64,000 bases of DNA from ENR-C587 sp942493235 (lineage in GTDB: Bacteria; Bacteroidota; Ignavibacteria; Kapaibacteriales; UBA2268): positions 1-64,000 of the forward strand of contig OW818676.1 of NCBI GenBank assembly GCA_942493235.1. The letters run 5' to 3'. The notes below the pieces were generated by a model. It did not search any database, was not told the origin of the DNA, and saw only the letters and a program-made list of their open reading frames with translations. This document shows, in pieces, positions 35,283 through 44,744 of the stretch (its first letter is position 1; each line of letters starts with the position of its first letter). The position numbers were made by a program, and so were the translations under genes.

Positions 35283-37358
35283 ATGAATAGAACAAAACTA
35301 TACTTATTGTTTTTATTGCTATTTGCAGGTACTAATAGTTTGATTTCTCAAGAAGAGTCAAATCCGGAAATTAACCAAATTAATGACACGGCATTAGTTA
35401 TTAATCCAAAAATCGGAGTGTTTGTTAATTACGGTATGAATATATTTACAGCCGAATTCTCAAAATTGCCGGGTATTTATTCTTGCTGTAAGAATTATCA
35501 ATCCGGTAGCGGATACGGTATTAATTTCGGAGCATTATATGACTACCCTATCAATAATGATGTATGGCTCAATTTCCGATTAGGATTTAATCAGCTTGAT
35601 GGCAGATTGACCAGCCAAGACAATACGAATGTAATTGTCAATGGAGTATCACAGCCGGGCGTTTTTGAACATATCCTTGATGCTAAAATCAGCCTTTTGG
35701 ATTTCTCGGTAGCAGCCTCTTATAGACTAATTGATAATTTATTTGTTTCTGCCGGTGCTAAAGCAGGAATAATGCTGTCTAAAACTTATAATTATATAGA
35801 GAAAATTAAAATTCCGGCAGACATAGGTTATTTTGAAGATACCGGGCTTACTACTCGAAACCCTTCAGATGGAGATATTCAAAATTCTAATACTTTTCAA
35901 TTATTTTTAAATTTTGGGTTGAGTTATGAATTAGCTCTTACTAAAAATAATTTTTTATACTTGGTTCCCGAAATCAATTATAGCTACGGACTAATGGATA
36001 TGGTCAGCGGTTTGAATTGGAAAACACAGATGCTTAAAGGCGGATTTTCAATCAAATATCAAGAGCCACCGCCGCCGCCGCCACCACCACCGGCACCTAT
36101 GGCTCCTACTTTACCCGGACTACCGGAACCACCTCAGAATCCGTCAATATTTGCAGAAATAAACTCAATACAGTTAGATTCTGCTAATAATCAAAGTAGT
36201 CAAGTGAAATTATTGATTGAAGATTTTATCTCTTTCAATATGAGACCTTTGCTAAATTATATATTCTTTGACGAGAATTCTTCTGAAATTCCAAAAAGAT
36301 ATTTAAAAAGTAAACCCGAAGATACCGAGAAATTCAGCTATGATATAGTCAAAAATATGGATGTACTACCTACTTATTATTATGTGCTTGATATTATCGG
36401 CAAGAGACTATTGGAAAATCCTAAAGCCAAAGTTACTATAGTTGGCACAAATTCTAATATAGGACCTGAAGAAAATAACAAAGAGCTATCAAAAGCCCGA
36501 GCTGAATCTGTTAAGAATTACTTTGTAAATATATGGAAAATCCCAGAAAGTCAATTTAAAATCGAATCGCGTAATCTACCAAAAGAACCCTCAAATTCGG
36601 AAGAAATCGGCGGGAATGATGAAAATCGTAGAGTGGAGATTATTGCTGACGATATAGCGATAAGTGAACCGGTAATTACTACCGACACTATCAGAAAAAT
36701 ACCGAAATCGACTATTAGATTTATGCTGCTACCTAAGGCTGAAGCCGGAGTCAGCTCTTGGCACTTTGTTGCTGCTCAGAACGGAACAGTATTAGTTGAG
36801 CAAAACAACGTAGGCACTCCCCCAGAAAGTATTGAATGGCTGATAGATGAAAAATCCGCTTCTTGCCCCAATAAAGGTGGTAAAGTAAGGTATTCATTTT
36901 CAATTACCGATAAAATCGGGCAGACTTATACTACGGGAGATAAATTCTTCAATGTTGAGCAATTAACTATCGACAAAAAAAGAATTGAAGGCAAAGAAGA
37001 TAAAGAATACGAGTTCTATAGCTTGATATTGTTCGATTATGGTAAATCAAAATTAGGAACAGAGCATAAAAAAGTTGCTAATTTAATTAAAAAGAGAATT
37101 TTATCCGATTCAAAAGTTACGATTAATGGTTATACTGACAGCATGGGCAAAGATGAGATTAATAAGAAAATATCTTTTGAAAGAGCTTATGAATTCTCAA
37201 AAAGAGTGAGTATTAAAAATGCAAAAATTGCCGGTGTCGGAGAGACTGAGCTCCTCTATGACAATAAACTGCCCGAAGGCAGATTCTATTGCAGAACTGT
37301 TAAAATTACTATCGAGACTCCTATAAAAAAAGTAGAGGTTGATGAAGATGGAAACTGA
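35283..37358 (+). CDS. Outer-membrane barrel protein with proline linker and OmpA domains
   Basis: A 691-residue exported protein. A signal peptide (1-22, ending TNSLIS) is followed by a beta-barrel-like N-terminal part (about 40-255) with alternating aromatic strands, then a proline run (nine P in a row, near 262) and PAPMAPTLPGLPEPP. Next is an OmpA-like segment (about 315-460: YIFFDENSSEIP, NKELSKARAESVKNYF, GNDENRRVEI), a linker, and a second OmpA-like segment at the C-terminus (LILFDYGKSKLG, NGYTDSMGKDEINKKIS). It is probably an outer-membrane, peptidoglycan-linked protein. Its stop codon overlaps the next gene's start, coupling it to a receiver-kinase hybrid. Confidence 0.85.
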   Translation: MNRTKLYLLFLLLFAGTNSLISQEESNPEINQINDTALVINPKIGVFVNYGMNIFTAEFSKLPGIYSCCKNYQSGSGYGINFGALYDYPINNDVWLNFRLGFNQLDGRLTSQDNTNVIVNGVSQPGVFEHILDAKISLLDFSVAASYRLIDNLFVSAGAKAGIMLSKTYNYIEKIKIPADIGYFEDTGLTTRNPSDGDIQNSNTFQLFLNFGLSYELALTKNNFLYLVPEINYSYGLMDMVSGLNWKTQMLKGGFSIKYQEPPPPPPPPPAPMAPTLPGLPEPPQNPSIFAEINSIQLDSANNQSSQVKLLIEDFISFNMRPLLNYIFFDENSSEIPKRYLKSKPEDTEKFSYDIVKNMDVLPTYYYVLDIIGKRLLENPKAKVTIVGTNSNIGPEENNKELSKARAESVKNYFVNIWKIPESQFKIESRNLPKEPSNSEEIGGNDENRRVEIIADDIAISEPVITTDTIRKIPKSTIRFMLLPKAEAGVSSWHFVAAQNGTVLVEQNNVGTPPESIEWLIDEKSASCPNKGGKVRYSFSITDKIGQTYTTGDKFFNVEQLTIDKKRIEGKEDKEYEFYSLILFDYGKSKLGTEHKKVANLIKKRILSDSKVTINGYTDSMGKDEINKKISFERAYEFSKRVSIKNAKIAGVGETELLYDNKLPEGRFYCRTVKITIETPIKKVEVDEDGN

Positions 37359-38472
37359 TACTGATAATTATCGCCCTAAACTGTTGCTTGTCGATGATAA
37401 CAATGACAATATTCAACTTGCAATTACTTTGTTGAAAAAGAAAAATTACATTATCGAATTTGTATTTAATGGTTTTGATGCTATTAAAAAGGTTAGCCAA
37501 TATCAACCTGATTTGATTCTGCTTGATATTATGATGCCGGAGATGGACGGTTTTGAAGTCTGTAAAATTCTTAAAAATGATGCCAATACAAAGGATATTC
37601 CGATTATATTTCTATCAGCCCGTTCAGAGATAGAATCAATAGTCGAAGGCTTTGCTATCGGTGGTGCTGATTATATTACTAAACCATTTAAACAATTAGA
37701 GTTAATTGCAAGAATCGACACCCATCTCAGTATTCGAGCTTCTCAGAAGCTGATAATGATGCAAAATCAGAAATTAGTCGAGCTCAATAAAGATAAGGAT
37801 TTACTAATGCAAATAACAGCTCATGATTTGAAGAACCCGATTTCGGGCATTGCCGGACTTCTGGACTATATTGCCAATAATTTCGGTAAACTGAAAAGTT
37901 CTGATTTGGAAGAAATAATTGATACTGCTAAATACGGTTTGAATTCGGCAATGAATATCATTGGAGATTTATTAGATAGTTACGCTTTCGAGACAAATAA
38001 AATAAAGATTAATATGGAAATCTTTGACTTGAATTCATTAGTTCAAAAGACTTGCCAGCAACACAAAAGAAGAGCTCAATCCAAGAATATCCGCTTAGTA
38101 TGCAGTGCCAGCCAGAATTATTTCTATATTGATGCCGATAAAATTAAAACAGCAAGAATACTTGATAACATTATTTCTAACTCAATTAAATATTCTCCTG
38201 AAGAAACAAGCATCAAAGTAAGTACTTATTTAACAGACGAATTTGTTGACGTTATTATTTCTGATTCCGGACCCGGCTTTAATAAAGAAGATATGGGTAA
38301 ATTATTCCAAAAATATACTACTCTATCGGCAAAACCTACCGGTAGAGAGATTTCAACCGGTCTCGGACTTTACATCGTAGAAAAATTAACAACCGCTATG
38401 AATGCCGAAATTTCTATTAAGAATAATATTAATGGCGGAGCGGAGTTTTGTTTAAGATTTAAAGTAATCTGA
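37348..38472 (+). CDS. Response-regulator receiver / histidine kinase hybrid
   Basis: A 374-residue protein with an N-terminal receiver (LLLVDDNNDN; phospho-Asp in LILLDIMMPEMDGFEV; DYITKPF), a linker helix, a HisKA domain with LLMQITAHDLKNPISG (about 150-215) and an HATPase domain (NIISNSIKYSPEE, DSGPGF, STGLGLYIVEKL). No DNA-binding or membrane segment is seen. GAGG is nine bases before the ATG at 37348; the in-frame ATG at 37342 and a TTG are too close to it. The gene overlaps the end of the OmpA-family gene by 11 bases, so expression is coupled. This suggests signalling tied to envelope state, an inference from layout. Confidence 0.9.
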   Translation: METDTDNYRPKLLLVDDNNDNIQLAITLLKKKNYIIEFVFNGFDAIKKVSQYQPDLILLDIMMPEMDGFEVCKILKNDANTKDIPIIFLSARSEIESIVEGFAIGGADYITKPFKQLELIARIDTHLSIRASQKLIMMQNQKLVELNKDKDLLMQITAHDLKNPISGIAGLLDYIANNFGKLKSSDLEEIIDTAKYGLNSAMNIIGDLLDSYAFETNKIKINMEIFDLNSLVQKTCQQHKRRAQSKNIRLVCSASQNYFYIDADKIKTARILDNIISNSIKYSPEETSIKVSTYLTDEFVDVIISDSGPGFNKEDMGKLFQKYTTLSAKPTGREISTGLGLYIVEKLTTAMNAEISIKNNINGGAEFCLRFKVI

Positions 38473-38535
38473 ATTTAATTACTCGAAGTATTTTATTAGC
38501 ATCGCTGCTCTATCCAAACAAATCCTTTAGCATTT

Positions 38536-38752
38536 GAGCCTATGTAAAGAACCTTTTATTAAACCGTTTTTCTGCTATTACAATTACTCAAAGTCTCTGA
38601 TCCCCACGCTTCAGAGGCTGTGTAAATACTACCAAAAGACAACAAGTATTTTTACCAAGTTTCATTCAACTCTACGCTTCAGCGTGGGGTTGATAGTGAA
38701 GGAGATAAAAACTGCGGAATTTTGTAGCAGAAACCAGTATTTATACAGCCTC
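38536..38752. repeat. Left arm of outer repeat plus complete GAGGCTGTGTAAA repeat
   Basis: At 38536 GAGCCTATGTAAAGAACC and the following CCGTTTTTCTGCTATTACAA, TTACTCAAAGTCTCTGAT match the left arm at 19829. A CCCCACGCTTCAG half-palindrome follows. At 38614-38752 is a 139-bp element with ends GAGGCTGTGTAAATAC / GTATTTATACAGCCTC (one mismatch), carrying an internal ACTCTACGCTTCAGCGTGGG hairpin. Confidence 0.75.
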
Positions 38753-39053
38753 ATTAGTTTGCTGGTACTTAGGAAAATTCAAATCAGTAGTAGAATAGAT
38801 ATATTCTGCTTTTAAAGCTATCTTCAATTCTATCCCACACAAATAATACAGAATACTGTATGTCCTAATAATTACCTTTTATTTGTTTTATATTTGTAAG
38901 CCTTATTGAGACTGATTTATCTAAAAAACTAATTAAATATAAATATATTAGGGTAATCAAATATATGAATTAGGCGGAAATAATATTTTAAAAGCCATTT
39001 CGTCTTTAATTAGATGAATTGAGATATTTAAATAATAAATACAGGAGCAGATA
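38753..39053. other. Gap upstream of mdh with -7 element
   Basis: This A/T-rich stretch holds TATATTTG at 38889-38896, a match to the Bacteroidota -7 element. It lies about 158 bp before mdh, so the mdh leader would be long. No ORF or repeat was recognised in the remainder. Confidence 0.4.
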
Positions 39054-39989
39054 ATGAAAATTACTGTGATTGGAGCAGGAAACGTAGGAGCTACGGTAGC
39101 TCAATTATTAGCAAACAAAGAATTTGCTAACGAGATAGTATTAGTCGATGTAGTTGATGGAATTCCTCAAGGAAAAGCACTTGATATGTACGAATCAATG
39201 CCGATATTAGAATCAGATTCTAAGATATATGGTACTAACGATTATGAACTTACAAAAGATTCAGATATAGTAATTCAAACTGCCGGTCTAGCTCGTAAGC
39301 CGGGTATGAGCCGTGATGATTTGTTAGTAAAAAATTCCGCTATTGTAACAGACTGTCTTACTAATGCAATCAAATATTCTCCGAACGCATTTTATATCAT
39401 TATTTCTAATCCTGTAGATGTAATTACTTATGTAGCAAATAAAATTAGCGGTTTAAGCAGAAATAGAATTGTTGGTATGGCAGGTGTATTAGATACAGCT
39501 CGCTATCGTAGCTTTATTTCTATGGAGACAGGTATTGCCATGCAGGATATTCAAGGTATGATTCTGGGCGGTCACGGCGACACTATGGTTCCTCTAACCA
39601 GATATACCACTGTAGCCGGTATTCCGGTATCAGAGCTTATTGAAGAAGAAAAGCTTAACGAAATAGTAAAAAGAGCTGCTAATGGCGGTGCCGAGGTTGT
39701 CGCATTGCTTAAAACCGGTAGTGCTTATTATGCTCCTGCCGCTGCAGCAGTGCAGATGGTTGAATCAATTATTTATAATCAAAGAAGAGTATTACCATGC
39801 TCAATTATGTTAGAGGGTGAATATGGATACAAAGACGTTGTAGTAGGTGTTCCGATAATTCTTGGCAAAAATGGCGTTGAGAAAATACTTGAATTGAAGC
39901 TTACAGAAACCGAAAAAGCGTTATTTGATAATTCTGTAAAACACGTTACAGAAACAATAAATGATGCTAAGAAATTATTGAATTTGTAA
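39054..39989 (+). CDS. mdh: Malate dehydrogenase (LDH-like)
   Basis: A 311-residue NAD-dependent malate dehydrogenase of the LDH-like group, interconverting malate and oxaloacetate in the TCA cycle. The NAD site is VIGAGNVGATVAQLL (residues 4-18). The substrate Arg loop is LARKPGMSRDDLL (about 81-93), with NPVDVITYV and the catalytic His in LGGHGDTMVPL (about 174). The Arg at the specificity position of the mobile loop favours malate over lactate. AGGAG lies six bases before the ATG. It is monocistronic, with a strong terminator after it. Length and motifs match the Chlorobi/Bacteroidota-type enzyme. Confidence 0.96.
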   Translation: MKITVIGAGNVGATVAQLLANKEFANEIVLVDVVDGIPQGKALDMYESMPILESDSKIYGTNDYELTKDSDIVIQTAGLARKPGMSRDDLLVKNSAIVTDCLTNAIKYSPNAFYIIISNPVDVITYVANKISGLSRNRIVGMAGVLDTARYRSFISMETGIAMQDIQGMILGGHGDTMVPLTRYTTVAGIPVSELIEEEKLNEIVKRAANGGAEVVALLKTGSAYYAPAAAAVQMVESIIYNQRRVLPCSIMLEGEYGYKDVVVGVPIILGKNGVEKILELKLTETEKALFDNSVKHVTETINDAKKLLNL

Positions 39990-40058
39990 TTTGATATTAA
40001 TGCTTTGCATTATTAATCAAATTCAATTAATAATTATATTCAAATTGCTTTATACATT

Positions 40059-40091
40059 GTCCGATACCTCTTTAGGTGTCGGACTTTTTTA
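40059..40091 (+). terminator. Rho-independent terminator after mdh
   Basis: GTCCGATACCT pairs with AGGTGTCGGAC (one wobble/mismatch) with a short TTT-type loop, and is followed by TTTTTTATTT. Confidence 0.88.
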
Positions 40092-40282
40092 TTTACTGAA
40101 ATAGCTTATTATAAGTCTTTTGCAAAACTATATAATCTTCAATTCCCATTTTATCAACCCTACGGTTAACCGTTTAGTTATTAAGCACTTAGATTTTATA
40201 AATCTATATAAAATTAACAATAAATATATATTTTGGCCTTTTGAATAGACTTATATCATATTTAGAATATACTCTAACTTAA

Positions 40283-40542
40283 GAGCCTGCGTAAAAACTG
40301 CTAATCTATTGTAAATTTCTGCAATTTTTATCGCCCTCACCATTTACGAGGCTTTCTAAAATTAATAATATTGCCAAATCGTCATTCTGTGTGTAACGAA
40401 GAATCCAGAGTTATCAACATTTAGCTTTATCCGAATCCTTCACTTCGTTCCCAATGACAAATTTTAGACAGCCTCTTCAGAGACATTAAGTAATTGCTGT
40501 TAGTCAAAAAACGGTTTAATCTTATGGTTTTTACACAAGTTC
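40283..40542. repeat. Nested repeat with inner GTCATTCTGA element (copy 5)
   Basis: Outer ends are GAGCCTGCGTAAAAACTG (40283) and GGTTTTTACACAAGTTC (to 40542). The inner element at 40348-40475 has ends GAGGCTTTCTAAAATTAATA / AAATTTTAGACAGCCTC around the GTCATTCTGTGTGTAACGAA palindrome. The arm to the right of the inner element (TTCAGAGACATTAAGTAATT, then GCTGTTAGTCAAAAAACGGT) is the reverse complement of the left arm at 19840-19895. The outer element is thus in opposite orientation here, with the inner one at the same position. Confidence 0.78.
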
Positions 40543-40692
40543 TTAACATCTTGGCTCTTTTAGGAGTTAGACATCGCTAACATTTATGACCGCGGAGGAG
40601 GGAATGGAATTAGAAGACCATAATGCTGATTTTACAACTCTTCTCAGTCCACTAACCACTAATTTCCCCATGTGTCGGCATGATTTGATATA

Positions 40693-40760
40693 TACGAATT
40701 AGTATAGGAAATGAAATCATAATTTAGCAAGAATTGCAAAAAATAATAGCAATATTTGGA
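40693..40760. repeat. Direct repeat left of the TonB receptor gene
   Basis: ATACGAATTAGTATAGGAAA then TGAAATCATAATTTAGCAAG, AATTGCAAAAAATAATAGCA. A similar sequence lies downstream of the receptor gene at about 43009-43075 in the same orientation, at about three quarters identity by eye. Confidence 0.5.
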
Positions 40761-40823
40761 AAGGTAATGCAAGATAATAATCATAATTTCGTGTTGAATT
40801 GTTTGTTAATATGAGAAAATATA

Positions 40824-42950
40824 ATGAAAAATATTCTACTGCTGATTAGCTTCTTTCTAATTGCCGTTAATGCTTATTCCAAAACAATTATTAGAGGGAA
40901 AGTCAAAGATAGGACTTCTTACTTGCAAGGTGCTAATATCTCTATCAAAGGGACTTATGACGGCACTACAAGCAAAGCCGGAGGTGAATATGAGTTTAAA
41001 ACAAGCAAAACCGGTAAAGCTGAAATTGTAATTAAGTATATAGGCTATCATGACCATATTCAGTCTATCGAATTAATTGATACTACGCTTGAAATCAATA
41101 TTACACTTAAAGAAAAAGTATATCGTACTGACGCAGTCAGCGTTACTGCGGGCTCGATAGAAGCGACTGACGAAAAGAAATCCGTTGTATTCAGTTCTTT
41201 GGATATTGTATCTACAGCTGGTTCGGGAGCAGACATAGTGTCGGCATTTCAGACTCTTCCCGGAGTTTCAAAAGTTGGAGAAAGCGGTGGATTATTTGTT
41301 CGTGGTGGAGAAGGCAGAGAAACCGCACTTTTTATAGACGGATTAGAAGTCAAGCATCCCTTTTATTCAAAGACACCCGATATTGCATCCAGAGGCAGAT
41401 TATCTCCTTTTTTATTTAAGGGTACCTATTTCAGTACCGGAGGCTACTCAGCGGAATTCGGTAAAGGATTATCATCAGCTATGATTTTAAATACGACTGA
41501 TTTACCTGACTATTCATTTTCACATATTGATATTATGCCACTCGGTTTAGGATTTGGACATACTCATAGAGCTGAAAATTATTCTATCGGGGCTGATTTC
41601 ACATATTCAAATTTAAAATGGTATTTCGATATTAATCCGCAAGAGCAGAAGTATTCAACTGCACCCATCGGATATGAAACTAACATAAATGCCAGATTTA
41701 AAACATCAGAGACAGGAATGCTAAAAGCTATTATTTATACCGGCTATGATTATATGAACATGGAGTATATAGATATTGCCAATAGCTTAAATTATTCCAA
41801 ATACTCAGGGAAAAATCTGAATTTTATTTCCAACTTGTCATATCGTGAATTGCTTAGTAATAATTGGATGATTAATTCAGCGATTTCGTTTACTACAAAT
41901 AATGATGATATTGTATATAATGGAAGTGAGCTAACTAATCTCGACAGACAATTTTTATTGAAAGGGAAATTATCATACTATTTCGGCGAACTTTCTACAT
42001 TGAACTTCGGTGCCGAATATACTGATTACTTCTATAAAGACGAATACGAACTTTACAAGCAAACTATGGATAATTCTCTAAGTGCTTTATTTATAGAGCC
42101 TGAATTCGGTATAAATAAAGATTTCATAGTAAGAGTCGGAATTAGAGCCGAATATAGCTCAATTAATGACAAGATGAACATATCCCCAAGGATTTCTTCT
42201 GCATACAGGCTCAGTCAATATAGCACTATTTCAATTGCCGGTGGTAGATATTATCAACTGCCGGAGAAAGATTATCTAATGTATTCAAATGGATTGAAGT
42301 TTGAATTGGCAGACCATTATATTTTGAATTATCAATTCATGACTGACAAACGGACTATCAGAGTGGAAGTATTCTATAAAAAATATGACAAATTAGTAGA
42401 TAACAAATCAGGGTTAGACTATGGTAATTATTACTCAAATGACGGCTATGGCGATGCAAACGGAATTGATTTATTCTGGAGAGATAAAGAAACAATAAAG
42501 AATTTTGACTATTGGCTATCTTATTCATATCTCGACACTAAACGAAAATATATGAAATATCCTATTTATGCAATTCCGGATTTTGCTGTTAAACATTCTG
42601 CAAGTATTGTTACCAAAAAATATTTTGCTGATTTGAATATTAGCTTATCAGCTACTTATTCTTATGCAAGCGGAAGAAAGTATAATAATCCCAACTCGCC
42701 GGAGTTTATGGCTTCTACCGCAAAGGATTATCATAATTTTAGCGTCGCGGCATACTATATGGCAAAAATATTCGGTTCTTACACTGTATTTGTAGTTTCG
42801 TGCGATAATATACTTGGTATAGAAAATGTCTTTAGTGTTAAGTATTCGCCGGACGGAAAATACAGCTTAAACCTAAAACCAAGCTCACTTAGACACATTT
42901 TCTTTGGAGTTTACTTAAGCTTTGGCAGAGATAATACTGATGATTTTTAG
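40824..42950 (+). CDS. TonB-dependent receptor with carboxypeptidase-regulatory-like domain
   Basis: A 708-residue outer-membrane receptor. A signal peptide (1-19, ending NAYS) is followed by a CarboxypepD_reg-like domain (about 22-98: IIRGKVKD, ANISIKGTYDGTTSKAGGEY), then a plug domain (about 120-220: SGADIVSAFQTLPGVSKVGE, SGGLFVRGGEGRETALFIDG) and a beta-barrel to the C-terminus, ending FGVYLSFGRDNTDDF. It is shorter than SusC-type receptors and has no SusD partner nearby, so it is probably a metal-chelate or vitamin-type receptor; the ligand is unknown. A piece of its 3' part (42672-42808) is duplicated at 48547-48683. Similar ~70-bp direct repeats flank the gene. Confidence 0.88.
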   Translation: MKNILLLISFFLIAVNAYSKTIIRGKVKDRTSYLQGANISIKGTYDGTTSKAGGEYEFKTSKTGKAEIVIKYIGYHDHIQSIELIDTTLEINITLKEKVYRTDAVSVTAGSIEATDEKKSVVFSSLDIVSTAGSGADIVSAFQTLPGVSKVGESGGLFVRGGEGRETALFIDGLEVKHPFYSKTPDIASRGRLSPFLFKGTYFSTGGYSAEFGKGLSSAMILNTTDLPDYSFSHIDIMPLGLGFGHTHRAENYSIGADFTYSNLKWYFDINPQEQKYSTAPIGYETNINARFKTSETGMLKAIIYTGYDYMNMEYIDIANSLNYSKYSGKNLNFISNLSYRELLSNNWMINSAISFTTNNDDIVYNGSELTNLDRQFLLKGKLSYYFGELSTLNFGAEYTDYFYKDEYELYKQTMDNSLSALFIEPEFGINKDFIVRVGIRAEYSSINDKMNISPRISSAYRLSQYSTISIAGGRYYQLPEKDYLMYSNGLKFELADHYILNYQFMTDKRTIRVEVFYKKYDKLVDNKSGLDYGNYYSNDGYGDANGIDLFWRDKETIKNFDYWLSYSYLDTKRKYMKYPIYAIPDFAVKHSASIVTKKYFADLNISLSATYSYASGRKYNNPNSPEFMASTAKDYHNFSVAAYYMAKIFGSYTVFVVSCDNILGIENVFSVKYSPDGKYSLNLKPSSLRHIFFGVYLSFGRDNTDDF

Positions 42951-43008
42951 TTTCAGTTACACATAACTTCCTAATTTATTGCGAGAAAAGGGTACGGCGT
43001 TGTATATA

Positions 43009-43160
43009 CCCTAATTCATATAAGAAATGAAATAGCAATCTAAAGAATTGCAATTAATAATAGCAATGCTTTAGATTGTTTAATTCTGAGCGAAGCGTTG
43101 CATCTATATATTTCAGCTTGTTACAAAATGCCGGATTCCGCACTTCGTTCAGAATGTCTC
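43009..43160. repeat. Downstream direct repeat and decayed GTCATTCTGA repeat
   Basis: The 43009-43075 part (CTAATTCATATAAGAAATGA, then AAGAATTGCAATTAATAATA) matches 40693-40760. It is followed at 43081-43160 by a degenerate GTCATTCTGA-type copy: AATTCTGAGCGAAGCG on the left and GGATTCCGCACTTCGTTCAG on the right, without the TCTAAAATT ends. Confidence 0.5.
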
Positions 43161-43261
43161 CATTTTAAAAAGCATCTTGAATACCGATAAAAATATGAAC
43201 TTGTTATCTGTGTTTAGGCTTAATTTGTTGTTGATTTGCAATTCAACTATTAATATTCAGC

Positions 43262-44734
43262 CTACCTTATAACTTGCAATTGCCTAAGTTTTTTACTCTT
43301 GCTTGTACTGATTAGTACATAATATACGCCGGTAGCAATCTCTGATGTAGAGAATTGAACTGTAGCTTCTTGATTAATATTGTCGTATTCAATTTTATCT
43401 TTTATTTCTTTTATAATATTGCCTCTTACATCAACTATTTGAATTTTACATTCATCTTTAACATCTTTAGTTAAGTGGAATTCGAGTTTAGCAGATTCAC
43501 TTGCCGGATTAGGATACAAATTCCATATCCAAACTCTCGGATAGTATTCTTCTTCTATATCAGTATCTATACCTAAGCCTTCAGGATAATAAATATACAA
43601 TCCGTAATTGCCATAGACTATCCAAATTCTGCCAAGTGAATCAACGGTATAATTTGATGATTCTATATATTCCGGTAAATCAGGTATTTTGGGTATTATT
43701 ATTTCTTCTATATTAGAGCTGTCTTTATATTTATATATCCGGGAAGGGATTATTCTATCTATGGATTTTGACGGACCGGGTAAAAAGTAAGTATAACCGT
43801 CAAAACCGGATTTTGTATAAAGAGACATTATTATTTGTATTCCGTATTGAGGATAGAGTACATATTTTTCTTCGATTTTCTTTATTGAGCTATCCACTTC
43901 TATAAAATTTGTATCAACTAATTTATAAATATTAAACTGTCTATCTATAATATAAAAAGTATCACTACCGTTTCTAAATATATCAGCCTGCCTTGAAGCA
44001 TATTTAAACAATTTTTTACTGTATGGGGTAAATGTCGAGTCATATATAGTTAAATATTCAATAGAAGGTTCATATTGTAAATAGTTTACTTTAGAGTCAT
44101 AATGAAATTTTCTAATGACCATCATAAAATTTTCAAATTTTAATAAAGATGTATCTGCGTTAAATCTTGAAATTTCTTTTAATTGATTTGCTTCGGTAAC
44201 AATACAATTTATAACGTTAATTTGCAACTTTTCCGTATTATAAAAATTTTGAACCCTGACATATACTTGATCGTTATTTATATCCATTCCATTAAGCGAT
44301 TCTATTTGGATATTATTAGCGTTTGAATCGGAAAATTCATAATAGCAATAGAATCCATCATTATTATATTTCAGTAAATATCTATCTGCCATAAGCCATA
44401 AATTATTATTGTTGTCAACATTGATTTGGTATATATTAACACATTTAAAATCAATAATATCAAGGGCTTCTTCATTAATAATTCTTGACTTTATATACTC
44501 AGGTGTCCAAAATGTCCACTTGCCGTCTTTAACTAAAGCGACTCCATGGAGCGAGCGACCAAATACAGTATATCCGTTATATATAGTCAATGCTTTTGGA
44601 ATCCATTCTTCAGACGAATTAAACACAGTGTTTTTGTCAGGAATAAATGATGAATTCGGTATAAACTCCCATGTTTGGCTTTTTAAAGCATAAGTTGCCG
44701 TAATAAATATAATATATATAATTATTCTTTTCAT
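43262..44734 (-). CDS. T9SS-exported propeller-like protein
   Basis: A 490-residue exported protein. The signal peptide MKRIIIYIIFITATYALKSQ is followed by TWEFIPNSSF. Blades such as NNLWLMADRYLLKY and GRIWIVYGNYGLYIY suggest a regulator-type beta-propeller. The last ~85 residues (WNLYPNPASESAKLEF, then GVYYVLISTSKSKKLRQLQV) are a T9SS sorting domain. AGGCG precedes the ATG at 44734; the upstream open frame is not signal-like. It follows its paralogue, whose stop is 10 bp upstream, so the two form an operon. The ligand is unknown. Confidence 0.82.
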   Translation of the reverse strand: MKRIIIYIIFITATYALKSQTWEFIPNSSFIPDKNTVFNSSEEWIPKALTIYNGYTVFGRSLHGVALVKDGKWTFWTPEYIKSRIINEEALDIIDFKCVNIYQINVDNNNNLWLMADRYLLKYNNDGFYCYYEFSDSNANNIQIESLNGMDINNDQVYVRVQNFYNTEKLQINVINCIVTEANQLKEISRFNADTSLLKFENFMMVIRKFHYDSKVNYLQYEPSIEYLTIYDSTFTPYSKKLFKYASRQADIFRNGSDTFYIIDRQFNIYKLVDTNFIEVDSSIKKIEEKYVLYPQYGIQIIMSLYTKSGFDGYTYFLPGPSKSIDRIIPSRIYKYKDSSNIEEIIIPKIPDLPEYIESSNYTVDSLGRIWIVYGNYGLYIYYPEGLGIDTDIEEEYYPRVWIWNLYPNPASESAKLEFHLTKDVKDECKIQIVDVRGNIIKEIKDKIEYDNINQEATVQFSTSEIATGVYYVLISTSKSKKLRQLQVIR

Positions 44735-44744
44735 ATTTCGCCTC

